DNA from: Blautia hydrogenotrophica DSM 10507
Lineage (GTDB): Bacteria > Bacillota > Clostridia > Lachnospirales > Lachnospiraceae
Direction of reading: 5' to 3'
Assembly (NCBI RefSeq): GCF_034356035.1
Contig: NZ_CP136423.1
Span: 2,046,001 to 2,110,000 of the forward strand
Length of the DNA stretch: 64,000 nucleotides
Part shown: one piece after another, positions 1-9,400 of the stretch
Layout: every line of letters starts with the position of its first letter
Position numbering within the stretch: the first letter of the stretch is position 1
The notes under the pieces: generated by a model
Databases searched by the model: none
Seen by the model: the letters and a program-made list of their open reading frames with translations, nothing else
What the model was told of the DNA's origin: nothing
Position numbers and translations under genes: made by a program

Positions 1-936
1 TCCCATACGCATCTGCGCCTGTATCATCGCTTCTTTTCCCATTGCGTCCAAAAGCCTTCTCGCCGCCGGTTCTTTAGACAGATGGGATGCTAAAATATAA
101 CCATCTGCGTTCGGACAAAGTCTGATGGCGATCAGCGCAGCCACACAGGAGATAAAGCCATCCATCAGCACAGGAATATGTCTGAGGGCGCCTCCCAGAA
201 ACAGGCCTACCATTCCTGCAATATCCAATCCTCCGACTTTTGCCAACACATCGACAGGGTCTTCCGGATTCGGCCTGTGCAGTTCAATTCCAGTTTTAAT
301 TGCATCAATCTTTCTCCTAAGTCCCTCACTGGAAAGACCTGCACCTCTTCCAGTCATCTCCTCCACCGGCGCTCCTAAGAGGACGCTGGCCACCGCACTG
401 CTGGTAGTGGTATTTCCAATTCCCATCTCTCCGGTGGCGATCAGGCCATAGCCCTGGTCCGCCAATTCTCCAGCTACCTGGATTCCTACCTCGATTCCCT
501 GGATTGCCTGCTGCCGGGTCATAGCCGGCTCCTTCACAAAATTCCTAGTCCCATAGGCCACCTTGTATCTGGGAACTTTCGTGTCCACTGCCATACCGAT
601 GTCGATAGGAACTACATCTGCGTGACACTGTCTACACATGACACAGGCCACTGAATTTCCCTCTAAAAAGTTCTCTGCCACCAAGGCAGTGACTTCTTGA
701 CCACTCTGCGAGACTCCTGCTTCTACGATTCCATTGTCCGCACACATCTCCACCAGAACCTTTCTGTTGATATCCACGTCCGTGCTACCAACGATCCCCG
801 TCATCTGTGTAACCACATCTTCTAGCATTCCCAAACTATTCAACGGCTTCGCGATGCTGTCCCACCGCACTCTGGCCTGCTCCATTACTTTCGCATCCAA
901 AGGCTGAATCTTTCTTATGGTTTCCTCTAATCTCAT
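1..936 (-). CDS. cobT: Nicotinate-nucleotide--dimethylbenzimidazole phosphoribosyltransferase (CobT), 3'-truncated by window edge
   Basis: CobT makes alpha-ribazole phosphate from nicotinate mononucleotide and a lower-ligand base, activating the nucleotide loop of cobalamin in the cytoplasm. The visible 312 codons begin MRLEETIRKIQPLD and carry family landmarks: ADNGIVEAGVSQSG near residue 70, a Cys/His-rich stretch at about 93-105, GEMGIGNTTTSSAV near 170-185, TGRGAGLS near 195, and GGLDIAGMVGLFLGGA near 235-250. The C-terminal catalytic glutamate lies beyond the left edge. The ATG at 936 is chosen because the CobT N-terminus begins there and an AAGAG-type site lies just upstream. No cobalamin riboswitch precedes it, unlike the surface genes from 13 kb onward. 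Its neighbours give no cob-operon context within the window. Confidence 0.93.
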   Translation of the reverse strand, partial: MRLEETIRKIQPLDAKVMEQARVRWDSIAKPLNSLGMLEDVVTQMTGIVGSTDVDINRKVLVEMCADNGIVEAGVSQSGQEVTALVAENFLEGNSVACVMCRQCHADVVPIDIGMAVDTKVPRYKVAYGTRNFVKEPAMTRQQAIQGIEVGIQVAGELADQGYGLIATGEMGIGNTTTSSAVASVLLGAPVEEMTGRGAGLSSEGLRRKIDAIKTGIELHRPNPEDPVDVLAKVGGLDIAGMVGLFLGGALRHIPVLMDGFISCVAALIAIRLCPNADGYILASHLSKEPAARRLLDAMGKEAMIQAQMRMG

Positions 937-961
937 CTCTACCACTCTTTTCTATATTCAT

Positions 962-989
962 ACTGTACCATAGTATCATAATCTGACAA
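962..989 (-). promoter_or_regulatory. Putative sigma-A promoter for cobT
   Basis: On the minus strand TTGTCA and TACAGT are separated by 16 nt, about 25 nt upstream of the cobT start. The -35 box abuts the U-tract of the preceding terminator, so one short gap serves both. Inferred from consensus match only. Confidence 0.45.
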
Positions 990-1024
990 AAAAACCAAGT
1001 CTTCAGATGAAAGACTTGGTTTTT
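988..1024 (-). terminator. Intrinsic terminator downstream of the GT2/GtrA pair
   Basis: An inverted repeat with arms AACCAAGTCTT and AAGACTTGGTT and a 7-nt loop is followed on the minus strand by a run of T. It lies about 85 nt past the GtrA stop codon. The arms are flanked by A and T runs on both sides, so it could act in both directions. Confidence 0.8.
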
Positions 1025-1109
1025 CATGCAGCAGTTCGGCCATACGATGTGCAGAAAACAGAAAATATACTTGTATGTTTTTGCGAGCGAACATCTATCA
1101 GCACCTTTC

Positions 1110-1532
1110 TCAACTCCCTTTTTTTCCTCTGGTGAACACAAAAAACTTGCTGAATATATAGTTGAGAACCAGAACGCAAAACTGTATCAAAAATTTCCCA
1201 ACCATATCCGGCATTTTCCAGACATCCACCAGCAGCCAGACTCCTCCCATCTCCAAAAGCATAGTAACTCCTCTCGCGCTAAAAAAACGCAGACAAGAGG
1301 GCAGATGCTGCCTCAGTCCATGGCAGGACTCCTGAAACACGTATTTTGAATTCACCACATAGGCAAATGAAACAGCCAATACAATAGAAAGGAAATTAGC
1401 CGGATTCAAAGACAGGTGAAAAAGTCTCCGAAAAATAAAAAAGGTCGCCAAGTTTACCAAAGTCGTGCATCCGCCAAAAAATACATAGCGAATCACTGAA
1501 TTCTTATAACACTTCAACACCCATTTTCTCAA
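1110..1532 (-). CDS. GtrA-like small membrane protein
   Basis: This 140-aa protein is almost wholly hydrophobic, with about four membrane segments, and matches the GtrA family in layout: RYVFFGGCTTLVNLATFFIF near the N-terminus, VNSKYVF mid-protein, and a C-terminal NYIFSKFFVF. GtrA-like proteins are thought to move lipid-linked sugars across the membrane or support the partner glycosyltransferase. The start overlaps the stop of the upstream GT2 gene by 4 nt, which implies translational coupling. The likely job is modification of a cell-envelope glycan, with the sugar and acceptor unknown. Confidence 0.85.
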   Translation of the reverse strand: MRKWVLKCYKNSVIRYVFFGGCTTLVNLATFFIFRRLFHLSLNPANFLSIVLAVSFAYVVNSKYVFQESCHGLRQHLPSCLRFFSARGVTMLLEMGGVWLLVDVWKMPDMVGKFLIQFCVLVLNYIFSKFFVFTRGKKGS

Positions 1533-2476
1533 AATCTTTCCTCCTCTTGTGTCTTCTCCGATGCTGTCATCCTGGATATCAGATATCTGGGGCGTCGCCG
1601 GACTTCCTCATAAATTTTTCCGATATAAAAGCCGATGATTCCCAAACTAATCATCACACCGCTGCCAACTACCAGCAGAACCATCAAAAGAGTCGTATAC
1701 CCTTCCACAGCCTGCCCTTGAAAATATCGGATCAGAGAATAAATTCCCAGAATTACCGAGCAGATCAGACAAGCCACTCCTCCGACAGTAACAAACTGTA
1801 GAGGGACCGTCGTAAACGCCACGATATTACGAAATCCATAAGAAATCAAAGAGCTCATTTTCCACTTGGACTCACCTCTCTGACGCTTCCCCACCTCATA
1901 CTCCACCTGGGCAGTCTGATATCCAACCCATGAGGAAATCGCCCGAAAGAACAAATGCTGTTCTGGCATTCTCAAAACACTCTCCACGACTTTGCGGTCC
2001 AGCAACTTAAAATCAGAGGTATTCTCCATTTCTACATGCAAAGCCCTAGACAAAATTTTATAAAACCAACGAGCCCCCTCTCTGTGCACCGCTCCTTCCC
2101 TGCCTCGGTCTTTTTTGACTCCCTCCACAATCTGGCTTCCGCTCTCCCAGATTCGATACATGCGCACCAAGGCTTCTATGGGATGCTGCAAATCGCAGTC
2201 CATCACCGCGGCTGCATCCATCTTTGCCTGTGCCAATCCTGCAAAAATGGCCGCGTCTTTTCCAAAATTTCTGGATAATTCCAACCCTCGAATCCTCCGG
2301 CTGCGTTTTGCCTCCTGCTCAATCTTTTCCCAGGTGTCGTCACAGGAGCCGTCACTGACAAAAATAATTTCATATGGAATTTTCTCTTTTGTCAACTCCT
2401 TTTCCAGCTCCCCGGCTATCATCGGAATCATCTCTCCCTCATTGTAAGCAGGCAGTATCACAGACAAACCTCTCAT
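1529..2476 (-). CDS. GT2 family (DPM1/GtrB-like) membrane glycosyltransferase
   Basis: This 315-aa protein has an N-terminal GT-A fold (LPAYNEGEMIPMI at about 8-20, the nucleotide-sugar DCDLQHP motif near 93-99) and two C-terminal membrane helices (about 225-250 and 263-290). That is the layout of bactoprenol-phosphate glycosyltransferases, which transfer a sugar from an NDP-sugar to undecaprenyl phosphate on the inner leaflet. The basic RRRPRYL segment near the end is typical. It is coupled by a 4-nt overlap to the GtrA-like gene. The ATG at 2476 has an AGAAAGGA ribosome site. The donor sugar cannot be read from the sequence. Confidence 0.88.
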   Translation of the reverse strand: MRGLSVILPAYNEGEMIPMIAGELEKELTKEKIPYEIIFVSDGSCDDTWEKIEQEAKRSRRIRGLELSRNFGKDAAIFAGLAQAKMDAAAVMDCDLQHPIEALVRMYRIWESGSQIVEGVKKDRGREGAVHREGARWFYKILSRALHVEMENTSDFKLLDRKVVESVLRMPEQHLFFRAISSWVGYQTAQVEYEVGKRQRGESKWKMSSLISYGFRNIVAFTTVPLQFVTVGGVACLICSVILGIYSLIRYFQGQAVEGYTTLLMVLLVVGSGVMISLGIIGFYIGKIYEEVRRRPRYLISRMTASEKTQEEERF

Positions 2477-2495
2477 CTAAAATCCTTTCTCTTAC

Positions 2496-2546
2496 AAAAG
2501 GAGCCATTGCTCCTCTGATTTCTCAGATTCACAATGGCCCTTTTTC
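2496..2546 (-). terminator. Intrinsic terminator downstream of nifJ
   Basis: Arms GGCCATTG and CAATGGCTCC enclose an inner inverted repeat (AATCTGA / TCAGA), followed by TTTTG on the minus strand. It sits about 35 nt after the nifJ stop and just before the GT2 gene. Confidence 0.7.
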
Positions 2547-2580
2547 CGTTTGAACAATCTATTTTTCCCGCAAGTATGAA

Positions 2581-5500
2581 TTATTCTTCTGCTCCATAAA
2601 GAGTGATTAATTTCTTCAGATATGCGTATCTTGCTTTCGCCTGAGCCTCATTAACCGCAAACAGTTTTGCAGCCTTCTCTGGGTTGGAACGTTTCAGAGA
2701 ATTGTAACGAACCTCGCCGTCCAGGAATGCCTGATAATCTCCAGTAGGCTCTTTGGAATCCAGAGTAAATGCAGCTTTTCCTTCCTCAGCCAGAGCTGGA
2801 TTGAAACGGAAGTTATGCCAGTAACCACACTCTACTGCCAACTGCTCCTCAGTCTGAGCTTTGCTCATACCTTTCTTGATACCATGGTTGATACATGGAG
2901 CGTAAGCGATAATCAGAGACGGTCCTGGATAAGCCTCTGCCTCTGCCAGAGCTTTTACAGTCTGGTTAAAGTCAGCGCCCATAGCGATCTGAGCTACATA
3001 TACATAGCCATAGCTCATAGCGATGCTGGCCAGATCTTTCTTCTTCACTTCTTTACCGCCTGCCGCGAACTGCGCAATCGCACCGGTAGGAGTAGACTTG
3101 GAAGACTGTCCGCCTGTGTTAGAATATACCTCAGTGTCAAATACCATGACATTGATATCCTTGCCGCTTGCCAATACATGGTCCACACCACCGAATCCGA
3201 TATCGTAAGCCCATCCGTCTCCACCGAAGATCCACTGAGATTTTTTGCTCAGGAAATCTTTCTGTACCAGGATCTCTTTTGCTTTGTCACAGCCACATGC
3301 CTCCAATGCAGCAATCAGCTTATCTGTAGCGGCTCCGTTTGTCACGCCGGACGCATAAGTGTCAATCCACTCCTGTCCTGCTGCTTTTACGTCCTCATTG
3401 CTGCCGTTTGCAACCAAATCTTCTACTTTCGCTTTCAGACCTTCACGGATTGCATTCTGAGCCAACAGCATACCATATCCAAACTCCGCGTTGTCCTCAA
3501 ACAGAGAGTTGTCCCATGCAGGACCCTGTCCTTTGGCATTTACCGTGTAAGGTGTGGATGGTGAAGAGTTGCCCCAGATGGAAGAACAGCCTGTTGCGTT
3601 CGCAATGTACATTCTGTCACCAAACAACTGGGTAATCAACTTCGCATAAGGAGTCTCTCCACAGCCTGCACAGGCTCCTGAGAACTCGAGCAGTGGCTGT
3701 TTGAACTGGCTTCCCTTTACAGTAGTCTCTTTGAATTTCTCGATAACATCCTCTTTTACCGGAAGTTTCACTGCGTAATCAAAATATTTCTGCTGTCCTG
3801 CATTTGCTTCCATGTTCTCCATAGCCAGAGCTTTCACGCCCTTCTTGCCTGGGCAAACATTTGCACAGGAACCACAGCCGGTACAGTCATAAGCAGATAC
3901 CACCATCGCGAACTTGTAGTCAGCCATGCCAGTCATCTTCAGAGTCTTCATGCCCTCCGGAGCATTTGCTGCCTCTTCCTCAGTCAGAGCAACTGGACGG
4001 ATAACTGCGTGCGGACATACATAAGCACAGCGGTTACACTGAATACAGTTGTCTGGATTCCAGATCGGAATATCTACAGCGATACCACGTTTCTCATATG
4101 CGGAAGAACCGGATGGGGTAGTGCCGTCTACATAATCTTTGAATGCAGATACTGGCAGGGAATTTCCTTCCTGTGCACTTACCTTAGCCTGTACGTTGTT
4201 TACAAAGTCCACAACTTCCTGACGTCCCTCGCTTGCGTGAGTCAGAGCTAATCCCTCGTCCTCTGCGTCTTTCCAGCTTGCCGGAATCTGAACCTCTACA
4301 ACCTGTTTCGCGCCTGCATCAATAGCATCGTAGTTCATCTGGACAATCGCGTCACCTTTTCTTCCATAGGTAGCTTTTGCAGCTGCTTTCATCAGCTCAA
4401 TCGCATGCTCCTCAGGAATAATATTTGCAAGTTTGAAGAAAGCAGACTGAAGCACCGTGTTGATACGTCCACCAAGTCCGATCTCTTTACCGATCTTGAT
4501 ACCGTCGATTACATAGAATTTGATATCGTGGTTCGCGATGAAGGCTTTTACCTGTCCTGGCAGATGCTTCTCCAAGCCTTCCATATCCCATGGACAGTTC
4601 AAAAGGAAAGTACCGCCGTCTACCAGTTCCTGAACCATGTTGTATTTGTTCACATAAGAAGGATTGTGACATGCAACAAAGTTCGCTTTGTGAATCAGGT
4701 AAGTAGATTTAATCGGTTTCTTTCCGAAACGCAGGTGAGACATCGTCACACCGCCAGATTTCTTAGAGTCATAGTCAAAATATGCCTGCGCATACATGTC
4801 TGTATTGTCGCCGATGATCTTGATGGAGTTCTTGTTCGCACCTACAGTACCGTCTGCACCCAGTCCCCAGAACTTACAGTTGATGGTTCCTTCCGGTGTA
4901 GTTACCAGAGGCTCGCCCAGTTCCAGTGATAGGTTGGTCACGTCATCCACGATTCCGATAGTGAATTTTGCCTTCTCTGTGTTCTCATATACTGCTACGA
5001 TCTGAGCAGGAGTCGTATCCTTAGAACCTAAACCATAACGTCCAGAGAAGATCGGAGTTGCATCGAATTTGGTTCCCTTCAGCGCTGCCACAACATCCAG
5101 ATACAGCGGCTCGCCCAGTGCTCCTGGCTCTTTGGTTCTATCTAATACAGAGATCTGTTTTACGGTCTCAGGAATTGCCGCTACCAGAGCGTCTGCAACA
5201 AATGGTCTGTACAGACGTACCTTTACTACGCCGACTTTCTTTCCTGCCGCCATCAGATAATCGATAGTCTCTTCAATCGTATCATTTACGGAGCCCATAG
5301 CGATGATGACATGCTCTGCGTCTGCTGCTCCATAATAGTTGAACAATTTATAATCTGTTCCAATCTTTGCGTTTACTTTGTCCATGTACTCCTGTACAAT
5401 TGCCGGGAGTACATCGTAGTACGGATTACATGCCTCTCTCGCCTGGAAGAAAATATCTGGGTTCTGTGCAGAGCCTCTCTGGCATGGATGATTTGGATTC

Positions 5501-6123
5501 AAAGCATGGTCGCGGAATGCCTGGATTGCATCCATATCTGCCATATCTTTTAAGTCCTCATAATCCCAAGTCTCAATTTTCTGAAGCTCATGAGAAGTAC
5601 GGAAACCATCGAAGAAATTAATAAATGGAACTTTACCTTTGATCGCTGCCAAATGTGCCACTGGTGTCAGGTCCATTACCTCCTGTACACTGGACTCACA
5701 GAGCATTGCGCATCCCGTCTGGCGACATGCCATAACATCAGAGTGATCTCCGAAGATAGACAGCGCATGACTTGCCAATGCACGAGCAGACACATTAAAC
5801 ACACCTGGGAGCTGCTCCCCGGCAATTTTATATAAGTTTGGAATCATCAAAAGCAGACCCTGAGACGCTGTGTAGGTGGTGGTCAGTGCACCTGCTGCCA
5901 AAGAGCCATGTACCGCACCTGCTGCACCTGCCTCAGACTGCATCTCTGTAACCTGTACTTCACGCCCAAAAATGTTCTTTCTACCTTGGGTTGCCCACTC
6001 ATCTGTAGCCTCTGCCATTACAGATGAAGGGGTAATCGGATAGATCGCTGCTACGTCGGAAAACGCATAAGACGCATGAGCCGCAGCATGATTACCATCC
6101 ATGGTTTTCATCTTTCTTGCCAT
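2581..6123 (-). CDS. nifJ: Pyruvate:ferredoxin (flavodoxin) oxidoreductase, single-chain
   Basis: PFOR decarboxylates pyruvate to acetyl-CoA and CO2 and passes electrons to ferredoxin. It is the main entry to acetyl-CoA in fermentative anaerobes. At 1180 aa it is the usual fused homodimeric form. The N-terminal TPP-binding pyrimidine domain includes YPITPSSVMAEATDEW. A ferredoxin domain carries two [4Fe-4S] motifs, CIQCNRCAYVCPHA near 690 and CTGCGSCANVCPG near 746. A proximal cluster motif CAGCGETPY lies near 817, and the TPP pyrophosphate domain with GDGWAYDIGFGGVDH near 973. It is monocistronic, with AAGGAGG before ATG, its own promoter and a terminator. Confidence 0.97.
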   Translation of the reverse strand: MARKMKTMDGNHAAAHASYAFSDVAAIYPITPSSVMAEATDEWATQGRKNIFGREVQVTEMQSEAGAAGAVHGSLAAGALTTTYTASQGLLLMIPNLYKIAGEQLPGVFNVSARALASHALSIFGDHSDVMACRQTGCAMLCESSVQEVMDLTPVAHLAAIKGKVPFINFFDGFRTSHELQKIETWDYEDLKDMADMDAIQAFRDHALNPNHPCQRGSAQNPDIFFQAREACNPYYDVLPAIVQEYMDKVNAKIGTDYKLFNYYGAADAEHVIIAMGSVNDTIEETIDYLMAAGKKVGVVKVRLYRPFVADALVAAIPETVKQISVLDRTKEPGALGEPLYLDVVAALKGTKFDATPIFSGRYGLGSKDTTPAQIVAVYENTEKAKFTIGIVDDVTNLSLELGEPLVTTPEGTINCKFWGLGADGTVGANKNSIKIIGDNTDMYAQAYFDYDSKKSGGVTMSHLRFGKKPIKSTYLIHKANFVACHNPSYVNKYNMVQELVDGGTFLLNCPWDMEGLEKHLPGQVKAFIANHDIKFYVIDGIKIGKEIGLGGRINTVLQSAFFKLANIIPEEHAIELMKAAAKATYGRKGDAIVQMNYDAIDAGAKQVVEVQIPASWKDAEDEGLALTHASEGRQEVVDFVNNVQAKVSAQEGNSLPVSAFKDYVDGTTPSGSSAYEKRGIAVDIPIWNPDNCIQCNRCAYVCPHAVIRPVALTEEEAANAPEGMKTLKMTGMADYKFAMVVSAYDCTGCGSCANVCPGKKGVKALAMENMEANAGQQKYFDYAVKLPVKEDVIEKFKETTVKGSQFKQPLLEFSGACAGCGETPYAKLITQLFGDRMYIANATGCSSIWGNSSPSTPYTVNAKGQGPAWDNSLFEDNAEFGYGMLLAQNAIREGLKAKVEDLVANGSNEDVKAAGQEWIDTYASGVTNGAATDKLIAALEACGCDKAKEILVQKDFLSKKSQWIFGGDGWAYDIGFGGVDHVLASGKDINVMVFDTEVYSNTGGQSSKSTPTGAIAQFAAGGKEVKKKDLASIAMSYGYVYVAQIAMGADFNQTVKALAEAEAYPGPSLIIAYAPCINHGIKKGMSKAQTEEQLAVECGYWHNFRFNPALAEEGKAAFTLDSKEPTGDYQAFLDGEVRYNSLKRSNPEKAAKLFAVNEAQAKARYAYLKKLITLYGAEE

Positions 6124-6183
6124 AGTTCTTTTCCTCCTTGAAAGATCTTATAATAATAAGTGTCTTCTAAAATTTCAGCCATT

Positions 6184-6212
6184 ATTATAGCATAAAAAAA
6201 ATTGTCCGTCTA
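6184..6212 (-). promoter_or_regulatory. Putative sigma-A promoter for nifJ
   Basis: A perfect TATAAT on the minus strand lies 17 nt from TAGACG (4/6 to consensus), about 60 nt upstream of the nifJ start. The intervening leader is A/T-rich. No repressor palindrome was recognised. Confidence 0.55.
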
Positions 6213-6333
6213 TCTACTTTCCCGGGATTTTCTGTATATAATTCTATACAAAGCGAAAGTCTCTCCCGCTTCATTCACACAGCCACTCGCCGCTTCTTTG
6301 CTCATAAAAGGATTCCCGGTCTCAGAACAAAAT

Positions 6334-6430
6334 ATACCCTGAGCACCGCGAAAGTCCCACCATCCGGATGGTCTGCCGACACATTTTCTTCCATCTATAT
6401 GCATGACTTTTGCGTACCTGCTCAGGGTAT
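6334..6430 (-). terminator. Long structured hairpin downstream of pycA
   Basis: A 12-bp perfect outer stem (ATACCCTGAGCA at 6334-6345 with its complement at 6419-6430) encloses a second near-perfect stem (CGCGAAAGTC at 6346-6355 with GACTTTTGCG at 6405-6414). Inside is a 12-nt palindrome CCATCCGGATGG at 6360-6371. On the minus strand the outer stem is followed by ATATTTTGTT. It begins about 20 nt past the pycA stop. It may act as the terminator, but it is much larger than needed, so it could also be a mobile hairpin element or a structured RNA. The rest of the 6213-6333 gap shows nothing convincing. Confidence 0.55.
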
Positions 6431-6451
6431 CTTTTTAAATGCTCGCTGTGG

Positions 6452-9400
6452 TTACTCGCCTTTTTCTTCTCTGATCTTCACCACCAACTGATTGGCAATC
6501 AGTTGGTTCCCCTCTTTCACAAAGATCTTATCAATAACTCCACCCACTTTTGCCAGAATATTACTCTCCATCTTCATGGCCTCAATGACTGCCACTGGCT
6601 GTCCAGCCGTGACCTCATCTCCTTCGCTCACCAAAAGTTTTGTGATCGTACCTGGAATGTTTGCACCGACCTCTAGATCATTGTCAGGGTCTGCCACCAA
6701 AATAGACTCCTTGCTAGCTTTCGTATTCGCAGTCTTGTCCAAAATCGTCACGGAACGAATACTTCCGTTGATCTGGAAGACGACTTCTCTCTCTCCATTT
6801 TCGTTGGCAGGCTTCGCCTCCAACATCTTGATGATCATCTCTTTACCCTCTTCAATCTTCACACCACAGGTCTCTTCCAGATTGATTCCGTGGAAGAAGA
6901 CATCACTGCCCATCCTGCGCAGGCTGCCCTCTTTTTTCAGCTTTGTGCGGTAGTCTTCATAGACTTTCGGATACATACAGTAACTCATAATCTGCTGACC
7001 GCTGGCGTCCATATCGAATTTCTCATCCAGATATTTTTTGATCGCCTGGAAGTCTTCGTCAGGCAACAGTTCCCCCGGTCTACAGGTAATCGCTTTTTTG
7101 TCTTTCAGAACAATCTTTTGCAGATCTTCTGGGAATCCGCCCTGGGGCTGACCAATCATTCCCTCGAAATAAGAGACAACAGAATCTGGGAAATCCATCG
7201 CCTTTCCTTTCTCGCAGACATTCTCCGGTGTCAAATCGTTCTGAACCATAAAGATCGCCAAATCTCCCACGACCTTTGAGGACGGTGTTACTTTTACGAT
7301 ATCTCCCAGCATGAGATTTACCTTCTTGTACATGGACTTCACTTCCTGGAACCGATGTCCCAATCCGAAGCTCTCCACCTGGGATTTGAAATTGGAGTAC
7401 TGACCACCAGGCATCTCGTAATAGTAAATCTCTGTGGTACCTGTCTTCAAATCCGACTCAAATTGTTTGTAAACTGGCCGTACTGCCTCCCAGTACGCAG
7501 AGATCTCATCCAAGCCTTCTAATGGTAGCCCTGTGTCTCTCTCTGAATTCTCCAGCGCAGCCACCAGGGAATTTAAAGAAGGCTGACTGGTCAATCCTGC
7601 CATACTGCTGAACGCAGCATCTACCACATCCACACCAGCCATGGCTGCCATCATCAAAGTAGCACCTCCATTGCCGCTGGTGTCGTGGGTGTGCAGGTGT
7701 ACCGGAATACTCAGCTCGTTTTTCAGCGCTGTAATCAACTTGTGAGCCGCCAGTGGCTTGAGTAGGCTGGACATGTCTTTGATTGCCAGCATATGTGCGC
7801 CTCTGCGTTCCAATTCCTTCGCCAATTCCACATAATATTTCAGGTTATATTTTTCTCTGGATTCATCCAGAATATCTCCGGTATAACAGATACAAGCCTC
7901 CGCGACTTTCCCCTGTCTGAGAACCTCATCAAGGGCCACTTCCATACCCTGTATCCAGTTCAGGGAGTCAAAGATACGGAACACATCGATGCCGGCCTGT
8001 GCAGACTCCTTGATGAATTCGCGGATGACATTATCTGGATAATTCTTATACCCGACAGCATTCGCACCGCGAAACAGCATCTGAAACAGCACATTGGGTA
8101 TCTTCTCTCTCAAAGTCGCAAGCCGCTCCCAGGGAGACTCACCCAAAAAACGGTAGGCTACATCGAAGGTCGCTCCGCCCCACATTTCCAGGGAAAACAA
8201 ATCTCTCCCATAATAAGCCATCGCCGGAGCGATTTTCTCCATATCAATGGTACGCATCCTCGTAGCCATCAAAGACTGATGTGCATCCCTCATGGTTGTA
8301 TCCGTGATCAGCAGTCTCTTCTGCTCCAATACCCATTTGGAAAATTTCTCAGGCCCCATCTTCTGTAAAAGCTGTCTGGTACCACAAAGTTTTTGAATCT
8401 CCTCATCTTTAATTCGTGGAAATGCCGGCACGTCAAACTGAGGTTTGTTACCTTTCACCTCGTTGACATACTTATTCCCCAGATATTTTAGAATCCGAAG
8501 TTCCTCCGTCTCCCCCTGGTTGATGTGCATCAGCTCTGGATGTTTTCCGATAAAATTCGTGTCGCACTTTCCTTCCACAAAAGTAGGATGATTCAGCACG
8601 TTCTGCAAAAAACGAATGTTGGTTTTCACACCTTCCACCACAGTCTCTGAGAGAGCCCGGTAGGCTTTTGTCCTGGCATCCTGGAAGTTTCTTCCCCAAG
8701 AAGTAATCTTCACCAACAGACTGTCATAATAGGGGGAAACCACCGCCCCTGTAAAACCGGAATCTCCATCCAGACGAATTCCAAACCCTGACCCGGTCCG
8801 GTAGATATCAATTTTCCCAGTGTCCGGTGCAAATCCGTTTACCGGGTCTTCCGTGGTGATTCTGCACTGTATCGCAGCTCCCCTCATGGAAATGTCCTTC
8901 TGAGACTGGATACCAATCTCCTGTGAATCCAGCGAATAGCCCTGCGCGATCAGAATCTGAGCCTGAACCAAGTCCACGCCCGTGACCATCTCTGTGACCG
9001 TGTGCTCCACCTGAATTCGAGTGTTCATTTCAATAAAATAGTGGTTTCCGTCATTGTCCAACAGAAACTCCACGGTACCCGCACTCTTATAATTTACTTC
9101 TCTGGCAATCTTCAGCGCGTCCTCACAGATCGCCTCCCGCTGTGCCTGAGTTAAAATCTGCGATGGAGTAAATTCAATGACTTTTTGGTGCCTTCTCTGA
9201 ACAGAACAATCCCTCTCATAGAGATGAACTAAATTTCCATACTCATCTCCTAGAACCTGAACTTCAATATGTTTGGGATTTTCTATGTATTTCTCAATGA
9301 AAATATCGTCGATGCCGAAAGCTTTGCGCGCTTCGCTCTGGGCATTGTTAAACTCTGCCAAGAGATCTTTTTCTTCCCGCACAATTCTCATACCGCGGCC

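Noticed and set aside
836..1141. Possible 101-aa minus-strand gene between GtrA and cobT
   Set aside because: It runs through the terminator and promoter region and overlaps the 5' end of cobT in another frame.
6210..6404. Possible 64-aa minus-strand peptide
   Set aside because: It has no ribosome site and overlaps the nested hairpin. Nothing in the residues suggests a protein family.
7793..8368. 191-codon plus-strand frame inside pycA
   Set aside because: It is fully antisense to a certain gene and has no family features.
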